Notes: a model not told the origin generated them from the sequence alone. Numbered from the stretch's first letter, positions 43,638 through 55,587 are shown. The stretch: 64,000 bases of DNA from Budorcas taxicolor (GCF_023091745.1 NC_068935.1:6643744-6707743), one strand, 5' to 3'. Numbers and translations are program-made.

Positions 43638-45580
43638 AAGCATCTGAATGAACAAGCCAAGCAAAAGAATTCAAAAAGTATGATAACTGCTTGAAACTGA
43701 GTTAGACTGTTCTACTTGGAAGACTCATTGAACAAGAATTATAAACTGATGGAATAGAAACTAGAACTTTTGGGAATGAAAAGGGACACTATAAAGAATT
43801 ATGCTGGGTCTACAGAATTAATTTGAGATTGTGTTGGGATAACTAGGATGTATGGTTATCCTAATTAGTAGTTACAAGGGTCATGTGATTATGGGAGGAG
43901 CCATGAACATGAGGCATTGACAAATAATCAGATTATTCCAAGGTCAGTGGAGAGCATTGGAGTGGCAGATGCATTGGGATGGAACAGATAAATGCGTGCT
44001 AGCAACTGCTCAGGACAATCACAGTGCTGTTCTCTAAGAAGGCTTCACTAAGTGCTAAGGGAAGGACTCAAAGGGATGGAATGTTGGCAATTTTTATTGA
44101 TCTCAGAGTCACAAATGACTGTCATTGTAACTCAAACCCCTCCTTGTTAGAGACTTCCAAGCTGGGGAAACATGGCTTAAAATTACCACCAAGAATACTC
44201 CTTTCCATCCATTTTCAAGAATGATGATGAAGAGACCAGTGCAGGTTTCCAGCTCTGAGATAGCTTGCAGGAAGATACTGGGAAGATTCCTCTGAGACGT
44301 ATCTGGTAGTGATTCTCTGAAGGAATAGCTGAACAATGATAGCAATTCTCGGCTTGCCATCCTTCTACTCCCACACCTACTTGCCAGTCTGTTCCAGTCC
44401 TGTGCCTTTAAATTGAATTATAGGCTCCCTACATTCCCACATGGTTTTTCAGAGCAAACAAAAACTCTTTTTATTTAGCCTTTTCTCCTTTCTTCTACTT
44501 CTTTCCTCTTTGGATGGTATCAGTTTTCTCGCATTCTTTAGCCTCTGTCCTCATTCTTGTCTGATCTCTAATACAGTTGGTTTACGAGGGATGCCATGCT
44601 GAAGATGAGGGAATGAGCTTTTCTATTTTTTTCTGATAATGTATTCATAACCAAATAAGGTAGCAACAGAAATAAAGGCATTCCCTTCACCTGTGTGTTT
44701 GCCTCCAAGATATTTTTTAATCCATAAACATTTCTTGTGCTATCAAAACCCATAATAAATTGTAGAATTTGATAGCTGCACATTTATTGGCAAATATCAC
44801 TTTGAAAGGATGTGTCCCTAGAGGATCCATCTTGACAGTGTTTTTAACAAACTTGCATTGAAACTCTGGTACAAACATCAGTTGATGAAAGCAAAGCTCT
44901 GTTCATGGATTGTGCTGATTCTGCACACCTGTTCACCCTCTGTGCCCAACCATCATTTGCTTATTCATAGCAAGTCCCACCAGCCTGCACATTGCTTCCC
45001 TGATGGATTCAAGATAGCATCTTATATATGCCAACACCTTGTATAATACTCAGATTTGATACACTTTTACCCCTAGACTCCACAGCCTGAGATTTAAATG
45101 TGACAATTTAAATGTTACAATTTCTCTCAGAAAACCACATACCTCTGGCTAGACAAGGCAGGCAATCTGGTACCAAGAGTATTTAGGAGTTTCTTTGAAA
45201 AACATTACCAGGAGATATCGCAGGAAAAAAGGAAAGAGCCAGACCTGATAGGGATAGAAAGGCAATCCTCTAGGCAAACAGAACTGCTTGGTCTTTACCA
45301 CTGAATGGCATTTTTTAAAAAATACACTGGAAAACAGCCAGAGCAGACACACAGAACTTCTTCATAGGCAACATAAAGGATAGCCGAGAGAAAACCATGA
45401 TTCTGCAACTAACACACTACTTAAGATGAAAAGGAGTAAAATGGTACTGGACTTTATAAAACTCATGTTGTGTTGGCTTTCTTTTTCAAAAGAACCACAG
45501 AGATTCCTCTTTCAGAAGCACTTCCTTTCCCTTGACTTTAGATGCCTTTAGTAATGTGCAGTAAGGGAACTGTGTGCATT
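43638..45580. other. Unique sequence, no gene recognised
   Basis: About 1.9 kb. Several short frames exist (for example 44568-44783 antisense and 44858-45046 sense), but none shows a known domain, and I see no splice or promoter evidence. Confidence 0.4.
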
Positions 45581-45592
45581 AATGATATCCCT

Positions 45593-45873
45593 GCTGCTGC
45601 TGCTGCTGCTGCTAAGTCGCGTCAGTCGTGTCCGATTCTGTGTGACCCCATAGACGGAAGCCCACCAGGCTCCTCTGTCCCTGGGTTTCTCCAGGCAAAA
45701 ACACTGGAGTGGGTTGCTATTTCCTTCTCCAATGCATGAAAGTGAAAAATGAAAGTGAAGTTGCTCAGTTGTGTCTGACTCTTAGCGACCCCATGGACTG
45801 TAGCCCACCAGGCTCCTCTGTCCATGGGATTTCCCAGGCAAGAGTACTGGAGTGGGGTGCCATTGCCTTCTCC
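45593..45873 (-). mobile_element. ART2A/BTALU-type dimeric SINE with (CTG)n tail
   Basis: Antisense dimer: (CTG)7 at its 3' tail (45592-45613), a first unit (CGTCAGTCGTGTCCGATTC), a linker (AAGTGAAAAATGAAAGTGAA) and a second unit. The duplication aatgatatccct lies at 45581-45592 and 45875-45886. Confidence 0.9.
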
Positions 45874-45925
45874 CAATGATATCCCTACTTCCAATCAAAT
45901 TGTGGTTTCTAGATTACTGCTTCCT

Positions 45926-46199
45926 CCTGCTGCTGCTAAGTGACTTCAGTCGTGTCCGACTCTGTGCGACCCCATAGACGGCAGCCCACGAGGCTCCCCT
46001 GTCCCTGGGATTCTCCAGGCAAGAACACTGGAGTGGGTTGCCATTTCCTTCTCCAATGCATGAAAGTGAAAAGTGAAAGTGAAGTCGCTCAGTCGTGTCC
46101 CGACTCTTCACCACCCCATGGACTGCAGCCTACCAGGCTCCTCTATCCATGGGATTTTCCAGGCAAGAGTACTGGATTGGGGTGCCCTTGCCTTCTCCT
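45926..46199 (-). mobile_element. ART2A/BTALU-type dimeric SINE
   Basis: Same antisense dimer structure, with a short CTG tail, the AAGTGAAAAGTGAAAGTGAA linker and GCCTTGCCTTCTCC-like terminus. It lies 50 bp from the previous copy. Confidence 0.9.
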
Positions 46200-47079
46200 A
46201 GTTTCCTCTAATTAAGTGGCATCTATGCTGCTTAACAATTAGTTCTAAGAGCTTCAGAATGGTTTGCAAGTTTGCCTGGCCTGAAGGATGGAGAAAGGAT
46301 TGCAGACAGAGTGCCTTATGCTATCTCCTAGTATTTTTGTCTACATGCCAAATTAAACAAAGTTAAAGCTTTGTATTATTCATTTGAAGAAAATGGCTTT
46401 GTGATACACTACACTCAGTGCCTGAAACACTTTAAGTATATTAGTGCCTATTATAAGCTATGCATATTAAAGTCTAGTTATTGAAAAAAAAATGGCAAAA
46501 AATTCTTGAATTTAAATGATTTAAAGGATCCAAGAAAGAATCCATGTTACTGATTTGATAGTTCAATAGGTGATGGAAACTTCCTATCCATTAAACATCT
46601 TATCAGATTTATTTGTGTTAGATGATAACTTCCCAAATATATCGAACTGTCACCACTGTTTTTAGTAATGCATACATAATTTAAGGAATCTTGTTAAAGT
46701 CAATTAATATTTTGATAGCTAGGAACTTATATTGTGGTAAAAATTAAAAATGTAAGTGGAGAGTACAATTTTAATTTTTACCATCACCCCTTTTAGCCTT
46801 TGGTTGTTACTTTCCGTGAATATATATAAGTTGTTTGATATTCCAAAAGCATATATTTGAATGTACAAGGGATCTTGTTAAATGTTGTTCTCAGTTAACT
46901 GAAGTGATTTGGACAAACAATAACAAATATAGTAACAGACTAAAACCAAAACATGTTCTTATTTCTTAGTGTTTTGTTTGATAATGATGCTTTCAAAACT
47001 TCTAAAACTGTCAGAAATAGTTATGCTGTGAAATTGCAGTTTAAAAATATGGAATTGCTTTGGTCTTTTGATTTTGCCT
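46200..47079. other. No recognised feature
   Basis: About 880 bp of AT-rich unique sequence. Confidence 0.4.
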
Positions 47080-47088
47080 AGTATAAAG

Positions 47089-47381
47089 ATTCAGCCCTGG
47101 GGGTTCTTTGGAAGGAATGATGCTAAAGCTGAAACTCCAGTACTTTGGCCACCTCATGCTAATAGTTGACTCATTGGAAAAGACTGTGATGCTGGGAGGA
47201 TTGGGGGTGGGAGGAGAAGGGGACGACAGAAGATGAGACAGCTGGATGGCATCACTGACTCGATGGACGTGAGTTTGAGTGAACTCCAGGAGATGGTGAT
47301 GGACAGGGAAGCCTGGCATGCTGCAGTTCATGGGGTCACAAAGAATTGGACATGACTGAGCAACTGAACTGAACTGAACTG
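47089..47381 (+). mobile_element. BovB LINE 3' end, younger type
   Basis: Sense BovB 3' end with an ACTGA tail. Perfect duplication agtataaag at 47080-47088 and 47382-47390. Diagnostic bases TTCTTTGGAAGGAATGATGC. Confidence 0.95.
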
Positions 47382-47427
47382 AGTATAAAGAAATAAATAT
47401 GTTATTTGAACATTATAAATCAACTAT

Positions 47428-47619
47428 GGACTTCCCTGGTGGCTCAGACAGTAAAGCGTTCTGTCTACAATGCAGGAGACCCGGGTTCGATCCCTGGGTT
47501 GGGAAGATCCCCTGGAGAAGGAAATGGCAATCCACTCCAGGACTATTGCCTGGAAAATCCCATGGACAGAGGAGCCTGATAGGCTACAGTCCATGGGGTC
47601 GCGAAGAGTCGGACACGAT
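47428..47619 (+). mobile_element. Bov-tA SINE, young-looking
   Basis: Sense SINE with little divergence and retained CpGs (GACCCGGGTTCGATCCCTGG; GTCGCGAAGAGTCGGACACG). Flanks share aatcaactat just before the head and after the tail. The B-box-like GGTTCGATCC is intact. Confidence 0.95.
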
Positions 47620-47620
47620 A

Positions 47621-48049
47621 ATCAACTATACTTCAATAAAATAAACTAAAAAGATTCTGTATGTTACAAATCTTAGCATTTTCTATGCAAATAAAGATCT
47701 AAAATGGTGCCTTTAGAGAATCAAGCTAGATCTATGTGATATCTAACACCCAATGAAAACTGAAAATACTGAACAATATTTTATGCATTCAGAAAACCAC
47801 TACCATATACACAAAATAGCTGAATGTGTACCATAGAAAATCTGACTTCCAATTATATGTCCTGAAACTGACAGGCGGCATGTAAAAAAAAAATAATAAT
47901 TCTTGAACTTAGCAGAAAGAACATTTAAGTTTTCATGTAAGGCTTTGACATAATAAAATTTTAACCATAGAAAGCAAAGACACCCACTATAGATTCTATA
48001 GGAATTTATTTCTCCATGACTTGGCAAATATCATTACCTGCATTCAACT
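47621..48049. other. No recognised feature
   Basis: About 430 bp of AT-rich sequence with no recognised element. Confidence 0.4.
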
Positions 48050-48320
48050 CATTCTCTGTGTCTGTGAGTATATTTCTGTTTTGTACATATGTTCATTTGT
48101 CTTATTATTTTCTAGATTCCACAGATAAGAAATATCATATGGTATTTGTCTTTGTCTGACTTATTTCACTTAGCATGATAATCTTTAGGCCCATTCATGT
48201 CTCTGCAAATGGTATTATTTCATTCTATTTTATGGCTGAGAAGTATTCCCTGTGTATAAGTATTACATCTTTATCCATTCATCTGTTGATGGACATTTAG
48301 GTTGTCTACATGTCTGAACT
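48050..48320 (-). mobile_element. L1 3' UTR fragment, antisense
   Basis: Antisense L1 3'-UTR words: GTCTGACTTATTTCACTTAG, TATTTCATTCTATTTTATGG, CATTCATCTGTTGATGGACA. Confidence 0.72.
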
Positions 48321-48536
48321 ATTGAAAAATAAAGAATTCTAACTTACAATATCATTGCATCAGTTTACTTCCAAAGAGTCATCAAATGTTATGTGTACAA
48401 ATTATTTGACTCTGACATTTCTTATTTCTCAACAGTCCTGCAAAGCATTTAGTGGATAATCCACTTTACATTTAACATCGGAGGAGGCTGAAACCCAAAG
48501 AACTGCAATTGCTGGATTCACCAGTCATTCAGATAG

Positions 48537-48540
<4 letters not shown>

Positions 48541-48598
<58 letters not shown>
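48541..48598. repeat. (GT)29 microsatellite
   Basis: Uninterrupted GT repeat directly abutting the antisense tail of a SINE. It probably grew from the SINE's CA-rich 3' tail. Confidence 0.98.
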
Positions 48599-48599
<1 letters not shown>

Positions 48600-48799
48600 G
48601 GTAGCTCAGTCATGTTTGACTCTTTGTGACCTCATGGACAGTAAGCCAACCACGGTCCTCTGTCCTTGGGGTTCTCCAGGCAAGCATACCGGAGTGGGTT
48701 GTCATTCCCTTCCCCAGGATATCTTCCTGACCCAGGGATTGAACCCAGGTCTCCTGCATTGCAGGCAGATTCTTTACCATCTGAGCCACTAGGGAAGTC
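48600..48799 (-). mobile_element. Bov-tA SINE
   Basis: Complete antisense SINE from GTAGCTCAGTCATGTTTGAC to CACTAGGGAAGTCC. Confidence 0.93.
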
Positions 48800-49047
48800 C
48801 AGTCAAATAATCATTCTACAGAAAATAGCATGAATAAAACTATAATTCTTTCATTCACTCAACAGTTATCAATTGATTGCTTATTATGGATGAAGCACTA
48901 TGGTAACTGTGAATAATACAAAGGAATAGAACATGCTCTTCATTCTTAGAGCTCTGTTTGATAATGATCACCTCAGTTTGTTAGGATATCACAAACAGAT
49001 ATGTTTTATAATACTTATATAGAATTAGTTTCTATAAACATAGAATA

Positions 49048-49282
49048 GTTCAGTTCAGTCGCTCAGTCGTGTCTGACTGTTTGCAACCCCATGGACTGCA
49101 GCACTCCAGGCTTCCCTGTCCATCACCCACTCTCAGAGCTTGCTCAAACTCATGTCCATCGAGTCGGTGATGCCATCCAACCATCTCATCCTCTGTTGTC
49201 CCCTCTCTCTTCCTGCCTTCAGTCTTTCCCATTATCAAAGTCTTTTCCAATGAGTCAGTTCTTTGCATCAGGTGGCTAAAAT
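49048..49282 (-). mobile_element. BovB LINE 3' end
   Basis: Antisense BovB tail. Duplication atagaata at 49040-49047 and 49283-49290. Confidence 0.92.
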
Positions 49283-49290
49283 ATAGAATA

Positions 49291-49589
49291 AATTTAAGTT
49301 AAACACATTTATAAATAATAGTATGTCAACATTTTAAAGAAGAAAGTGATTAAATGCAAATAAGAAGTACAGGCATTAGGTTAATAATAACTTAATTGAA
49401 GAGCATTTTCTAATTTCACCTTCTTATGCATAGGCTTGTTATAAAGCTCCATCTCAAGAAAACTTAACTGAGATACCTTCTCATCTTCTTAATATGAGAA
49501 ATGTATTAAACACTTTCTTTTTTTTATTTTTGATTTTTATTTAAAGTTTTAGTTCTTTAAATTACTTATATAATTTATTTTTTAACCAT
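49291..49589. other. No recognised feature
   Basis: About 300 bp, strongly AT-rich, grading into a T-rich zone. Confidence 0.4.
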
Positions 49590-49768
49590 TTATCATTTAT
49601 TTATTATTATTATTATTATTTAACTTTACAATATTGTACTGGTTTTGCCATACATCAACATGAATCCACCACGGGTGTACACGTGTTCCCCATCCTGAAC
49701 CCCCCTCCCACCTCCCTCTCCATACCATCCCTTTGGGTTATCCCAGTGCACCAGCCCCAAGCTGGTTA
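49590..49768 (-). mobile_element. Ruminant L1 3' end, antisense
   Basis: Antisense L1-BT-like 3' end: an ATT-repeat tail (49594-49620), then TTTACAATATTGTACTGGTT, CATGAATCCACCACGGGTGT, a C-rich block, and CACCAGCCCCAAGC. Confidence 0.85.
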
Positions 49769-50205
49769 TAATAATATTTATTTTATCTCTAATTTTGTGA
49801 ATTTCCTGTGATTTTTGATTTGATGGTTTTTGTTTACCTTACTAAGTGAATTGCCAAATGCTTCTATTTCATCTCCCCCTCTCTCTCTTACTCACATACA
49901 CAGGTACCACTTAGTTTTTGTATATCTCATTTAACTATAATTTCTTTGTAATCTCTAATCTCTTCTTCACGCTTTGCCAACATTATTTTAACAGGGACCT
50001 TGATCACTCATTTCCTACTCAAACCTGATTGCATAATATGATCTTTGAGTTCTACACCCATTCATTACAACTCATCTTCAATTCTGCCCAGGTAACCTCT
50101 TATTCACCAGTTGTTTGCATTTTCCCCCCCTGTAGTGCATGTAAATTTATTTCCAGATTTTAACCATCATAGAACATTTTATTGATGATTCCTGTCTCAT
50201 GAAAG
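49769..50205. other. No recognised feature
   Basis: About 440 bp without a recognised element. Confidence 0.4.
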
Positions 50206-50333
50206 GGCTTTCCTGGTGGCTCAGCGGTAAAGAATTCACCTGCAAATGTAGGAGATGAAGGAGACAAGACATGGGTTTCATCCCTAGGTCAGGAAGATCC
50301 CTTGGAGAAGGAAACAGCAACCCACTCCAGAGA
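50206..50333 (+). mobile_element. Bov-tA SINE, 3'-truncated
   Basis: Sense SINE head and middle (GGGCTTTCCTGGTGGCTCAG; CCCTTGGAGAAGGAAACAGC), ending at CCCACTCCAG. The tail is absent. Confidence 0.85.
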
Positions 50334-50399
50334 GGCCATAATCCATGTACCAGAGTAGATTGGGTTCATCTATTCTTTCCTTGATTTTAGACCACAGAA

Positions 50400-50805
50400 T
50401 CCTGGTGTGGTAAATTGTACTGTTGAGAATCGATTCACCCCATCTTGTAGGAATCCTTTGTAAGGCAGTTCTTTACTCCATTGACACCAAGGTTGACCAC
50501 GTGACTTGCTCTGACCAATGAAGTATAAGATTCTTCCAAACAGATGCTTTATGAGTCAACATGTGCTATTGTGTGCTCACCTTCTTTCTTCTCTCTCTAC
50601 AATGAGATCAGAACTATCCTAGAAAGAGAGTGATCTATTAGGAAAGAGAGTGATCTATTAATCTGAGTCCTAGAGTAAATACGTCATGAAGCATAGCTGC
50701 AGCTGACCATCAATAGACCTGTAGTCTCAGTGAAAAATAATTTTTGGTTGTTCTAAGCCAGTGAGATTTTGTGATTGTTACTCCAACACAGTGTAATCTA
50801 AGCTG
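50400..50805 (+). mobile_element. Ancient LTR remnant (MaLR/ERV-L type)
   Basis: GTTGACCACGTGACTTGCTC, TCTGACCAATGAAGTATAAG, then AATAATTTTTGGTTGTTCTAAG and a terminus near CTAAGCTGACCAAC resemble an old LTR. A 20-bp unit is tandemly doubled at 50621-50660. Confidence 0.5.
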
Positions 50806-51189
50806 ACCAACGGTAGTTGGAGTGGCATTGTGAACCTGAAAGTAAACAATGTATATACTGTAATACCTGCTCCTTTTCCAGATGTCTGACTTTCTTCTCT
50901 CTAGTTAACCAGGTGGGAAATCTTTCTGTAATTTTTTCTTTTCATCCTGTGTCCAACCACCATTCCTTCCTTAATTATGATCCTGTACCAAGAAACTTTT
51001 TAAAAGTCATATGCCCTGATTTAAAATGGTACTCATGTCTCTTACTTCTCTTTCCAAGAAGCAGTAGCTCCTCACATGCATTAAAGACTCACAATTAAAA
51101 AACCAAAACAAAACAATAGCTCACATCAAGTAGTGTGGAAAGGGCTAAGTACCAACATTGCCCTGTTTACTGATAGTGATGACACTAAG
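50806..51189. other. No recognised feature
   Basis: About 380 bp. The + frame at 50817-51098 has no recognisable domain. Confidence 0.4.
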
Positions 51190-51320
51190 CTTGGTGTCCA
51201 TTTTAAAAATAGAGAGGCTAAGTGAGAGACAGCTTTAAGTATTTTGTCCAAAGTCACACATAATGTCAGAAACAGGATTTCAATCCAGTTAGGCTGACAT
51301 CAAAATCCCATCATTTTCAC
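51190..51320 (-). mobile_element. MIR SINE, antisense
   Basis: Antisense MIR words: ATTTTAAAAATAGAGAGGCT, TTGTCCAAAGTCACACATAA, AACAGGATTTCAATCCAGTT. Confidence 0.7.
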
Positions 51321-51959
51321 CATTGCTCCAAACTCTTTAGTAGGATTTTTAGGCAATGGTGCTTCTTCTAGAAGGAGACAGGAGTATAGTAAAATGTTTG
51401 TCTTCCCTGGGATCTGCTCTCTCTTTGTCTCTTTCTCTCTCTCCTTGGCAGATAACCTTATCCTCCCCAAACTGGCCCACCTCGTTGGCCCACCTCTGGC
51501 TCTCCTTGGAACTTGGCCAATTTTCTGTGTTAAAGTGGGTCGTTTCTGGTTTGGATGGGGACCAGGGACAGAAAAGAAGGAAGTAGGTAGTTCTCCCCCA
51601 GGCTGAGAAAGAAGGGATTTTTTTCCCTACCATTTTGTACTTCTCACAGTGAAATGGTTAAACCTACAAGGGTAGGATCAGAGATTCTTTTATGGACAAA
51701 ACCAAGATTTTTATGATATAGCTCACTCTTAATCCTAGGTAAGAAGTTTTGGGGTCAAAACTCTGCTAGGAGATGTATATGTATTTTGTGGGAGTGTTTC
51801 TTGAACATTTAATCTTCAGGAAACTGGCTCCATCAGAAAGCTAGTTGAGGACTTAGGGGCCCGAGGACCTTGCAAAATCTTCATCACAGACAAATTAATA
51901 TAGTGCATCTTTTTTCTGTTATTTTCTTCCTTTCCCATTTTCATTCTAGTCTGGGCCAT
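51321..51959. other. Unassigned sequence with a CT-rich tract
   Basis: About 640 bp. The overlapping frames at 51356-51606 run through a CT-rich stretch and a GC-richer segment without a known domain. Confidence 0.4.
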
Positions 51960-52570
51960 TATCTCTCATCAGGTTATTGTAATAGTTCCTATTTTCTGGT
52001 CAAATAACTTCTCCTGCTTTCTGCTGATGATTGAAAGCATTCTAAAGTATTTTGCCTGGCTGCAACTGACCCTTTGTTTTATTTCTCACTTTTTCTTTCA
52101 ACACTCATTCCACACATGTTCTGCATTTCCTGCTTTAGTTTCTTTGTGGAGAAACTGTTTCCTCTGCCCAAAATGGCTCATGCTCTCACTTCCACATATT
52201 CAAATTCTCCAAATGCAGATTCATCCCCTCCAGGAAAACTTTTCTGATTCTTTAGCCTAATGTAACCTCTCCTGCCCTCAGAAATCCAACAAAAATAGTC
52301 TGTTTTTCTCATGGTACCTATGAATTATTACTTTGCAGTTAATGAGCCATGTTTTAGTGACTTCATAGTAGGAATATACACCTCTTGAGGGCAGGGACTA
52401 CTTGGCATTTATCTTTATAGTCCCATAGCTTCTAGCCTTTGTTCCTTCATCCACATATTTATTTATTCAACAGCAGCAAACAAAATAGAGACAGTGCCCA
52501 CGTTCATAGAATATGAAATGCAGTAAGTACACATAGTAAGCCTTCAAATATTTATTGAATGAATGTTTAT
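51960..52570 (+). mobile_element. L2 LINE 3' end
   Basis: L2 words in order: AACTGTTTCCTCTGCCCAAA, CTCCAGGAAAACTTTTCTGA, CTTGAGGGCAGGGACTACTT and AAATATTTATTGAATGAATG. Confidence 0.75.
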
Positions 52571-52884
52571 CACAACTGATATATTTATTTGTCTCTATTA
52601 AAATGAATAGGCTCTTAAGTAATAAGAAATGTGTTTATATTTCAAAGTACTCAAGGTGAATACAAAGGTGTCCATGATTCATTGAATGTTTACAATCCAC
52701 AAGGAATCTTAAGACACCATAAATTTAGTGAAAGTTAATAGCAGAGATACTTTAAAGCATTTAAAATAATATTTTATTTATTAAACCTCTTGAAAAAATC
52801 CATGTATGGGGGAAATATGCATTCTAGAAAAACATTTCCTCCAGCATTTGTATCTAGTAGAATCAGTGTCTCAAGATTAAATCA
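52571..52884. other. No recognised feature
   Basis: About 310 bp of AT-rich sequence before an L1 5' end. Confidence 0.4.
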
Positions 52885-52887
52885 GGA

Positions 52888-53441
52888 GGTGGTCTTAAGA
52901 TGGCAGAGGAATGGGATGGGGAGACCACTTCCTCCCCCCTCCCCACAAATTCATCAAAAGATCATTTGAATGCTGAGCAACTTACACAAAACAACTTCTG
53001 AAGGCTGGCGGAAGACACTGGGCACCCAGAAAGGCAGCCCATTATCTTCGAAGGAAGGTGGGACAAAATATAAAAGACAAAAAGAGAGACAAAAGAGTTA
53101 GGGATGGATACCATCCCAAGGAGGGAGTGTGAAGAAAGAGAAGTTTCCAAACACCAGGAAACCCTCTCACCAGCGGGTCTGTGGGGAGTTTTGGATATCA
53201 GAGGGCAACATAACTGGGAGGGAAAAAAAAAGAAAAAAACAGAATATGCACATAACTGTAACTCCCAGAGAAGTAGCCCAGATACTCGCATCTGCCACCA
53301 GCTAGTGGGGGCTGAACAGGGAGCCACGGGTTGCATGCTTAGGGTAAGGACCAGGCCTGAAAGCCCTGAGGACAGTCTGAGGTAGCTAATGTGAGATAGC
53401 AACCCAAACTGTAGGATAGCTAGAGAGAGAAGAAAAAAAAA

Positions 53442-53480
<39 letters not shown>

Positions 53481-53846
53481 TCCCGTGAAAAGTTCTAACC
53501 TAAGTCATAACCTGGATGGCTAAAAGAGAGACAGATGTAAAGAACAGACTTTTGGACTCTCTGGGAGAAGTTGAGAGTGGGATGATTTGAGAGAATAGCA
53601 TTGATTCATGTATATTACCATATGTGAAATAGATCACCAGTTCAGGTTCGATGCATGAGACAGGGTGCTCAGGGCTGGTGCACTGGGATGACCCTGAAGG
53701 ATGTGATGGGGAGGGAGATGGGAGGGGGTTCAGGATGGGGAACACATGTACACCGATGGCTGATTCATGTCAATCTATGGCAAAACCTACTACAATATTG
53801 TAAAGTAATTAGCCTCCAGTTAAAACAATTAAATTAATTTTAAAAA
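52888..53846 (+). mobile_element. ORF-less ruminant L1: 5' UTR joined to 3' UTR
   Basis: Bases 52888-53508 follow the ruminant L1 5' UTR from its start: AAGATGGCAGAGGAATGGGA, TTCATCAAAAGATCATTTGA, GTTTCCAAACACCAGGAAAC, and CTGAGGTAGCTAATGTGAGA. At about 53508-53520 the sequence jumps to the L1 3' UTR (GACTTTTGGACTCTCTGGGA) and runs to an A-rich tail near 53846. All of ORF1 and ORF2 (normally several kb) is absent. A poly-A and (GA)n expansion lies inside the 5' UTR at about 53432-53478. Confidence 0.82.
53432..53478. repeat. A-tract and (GA)n microsatellite
   Basis: A run of 18 A followed by about 14 GA units, inside an L1 5' UTR. Confidence 0.95.
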
Positions 53847-54352
53847 GATGAGCCATACTTAGCACACAGAATGCTCTTGATTATTTTCACTATTACAGTG
53901 AAATGGTATATTGGCCCTGGGAGTTTGCCATGTAAGCACAAAGGACATACCTAACAGTCTCACAGAATTTAGTGGAGCTCTGGTGATATACATAAATGGC
54001 AAAAAGAAGAGCAAAGCATATACAGCTAACTTAAAAATATATAGTATTTTAAAGATAACTCTTATCTTTAAGCTTAAACAATTATGTTCATTTTGAGAAC
54101 TATTCATCTAGATTATCGGTGATATTTCTCCCACTCCATCAAAATCAACATAATGAACAAAAGCATCATAAAATGTAAAATTTGCTGATTTCAGGATCAT
54201 TTGACCCAGTGATCCTGGCAAATCCCATTGGGAATCCTAGGGATAGGCAACTCTGATGCAGCCAGGTAGGAAGCAGTATTGTCACCAAAGTGTTACTGCC
54301 ACTGGCCTTCAAAATATCCCACCTCTGATCGCCTTCCCCATTGATTGGTTGT
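53847..54352. other. No recognised feature
   Basis: About 500 bp of unassigned AT-rich sequence. Confidence 0.4.
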
Positions 54353-54374
54353 TGTTATGAAGCTAAATGTTTGT

Positions 54375-54601
54375 GTGTGTGTGTGTTCACGTGCATGCTC
54401 AGTCATGATAGATTCTTTGTGATCCCATGGATTGTAGCCTGCCAGTCTCTTATGTCCATGAGATTTTCCAGGTAAGAATACTGGAATGCATTGCCATTTC
54501 CTCCTTCAAGAGATCTTCCTGACCAAGGGATTTGAAGCTGTGTGTCCTGTGTCTCCTACATTGCAGGTGGATTCTGCCTGAGCCACTGGGGAAGCCCTTT
54601 G
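54375..54601 (-). mobile_element. Bov-tA SINE inside MLT1
   Basis: Antisense SINE with a short GT tract at its tail side. Exact 14-bp duplication agctaaatgtttgt at 54361-54374 and 54602-54615. Confidence 0.95.
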
Positions 54602-54660
54602 AGCTAAATGTTTGTATCACCTCAGGTTTATTTGAAACCTTACTCCCCAGTGTGATGGTA

Positions 54661-55299
54661 TGTTACCGAATTGGTTGGTTGGATCCACGCTGGGGTGCTA
54701 GCTTGGGGCAAGACCCCTTGTCATGGCCAGGGAGTTTCTTTTTCTTATCAGATTTGAGCCACTAATAATGAAACCGATGCTGATACCAGAACAGGGCAAG
54801 TTTTATTCAATGGGCAAAGAATGGAGAAGCAGGAAACTAGTTTTCTTTTTTTTTAAATATATTTATTTATTTTAATTGGAATTAACCCAGTTCAGGTGGA
54901 TATACCAAATATATGACAGTCAAGGTAATAGGGAGGGAATTGGAAAAAGTGGGAGGAATACTCATGACTTATCTGAAACATGAGTATAGCTTGGACACAG
55001 AACTAATGCAGCTCTCCTTTTAGGCTCTGTATGGGTTTTTCTGGCTGTTGGCATGGCAACTGTCAATTGTTATGGTGCTGGTGGATGTGTCATTCAGCAT
55101 GCTAATGAATTAAAATGAGCACATAATGAGGTTCAAGGTTTACTGGAAGTCAAGTATTCCACCATCTTGGGTCTAGTTGGCTCTAACCAGTTCTTGTTTT
55201 TTTCTCTTTACAGCTTCCTCCTGAAACTTAGATAAAAGTAATTGGTTTCTATTCAAGGGAGGGGCAAGAGTTTGACTCTGAGGCAACAGTCTTAGTAAC
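54661..55299 (-). mobile_element. Class I ERV solo LTR inside MLT1, antisense
   Basis: Read antisense, it begins TGGTTACTAAGACTG and ends TTCGGTAACA, giving TG...CA ends. An AATAAA (54802-54807 on the opposite strand) is followed by a U5 of about 140 bp, and AACCCAAGATGG-like words lie in U3. A short A/T-rich segment near 54845-54885 resembles an L1/BovB tail. MLT1 sequence flanks both sides. Confidence 0.7.
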
Positions 55300-55587
55300 C
55301 ATGTTAGGAGGTGGGGCCTTTGTGAAGTAATTAGGATTAGATGAGGTCATGAGGATGAAGCCCTCGAGAATGGGATTAATGCACTTTTGGGAGTCACAAG
55401 ACAACTTGCTTCTCCTCTCTGCTCTGTACCATGTGAGGATACAATGAGAAAGTGGCAGTCTGTACCCTGAAAGAAGGTCCTCACCAAAACCCCATCGTGC
55501 TTGTACCCTGATCTTAAGCATTCAGCCTCCAGAAATGTGAGAAATAAATTTCTGCTGTTTATAGGCCACCCAGTCTATATTAGCAGG

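Noticed and set aside
44568..44783. A 71-codon antisense frame in unique sequence.
   Set aside because: I see no known domain, no splice context and no upstream coding continuity. Frames of this length are expected by chance in 64 kb of AT-rich DNA.
51356..51606. Two overlapping + frames of 70-76 codons in a GC-richer patch.
   Set aside because: Composition is driven by a CT-rich tract. No domain or exon signals are visible.
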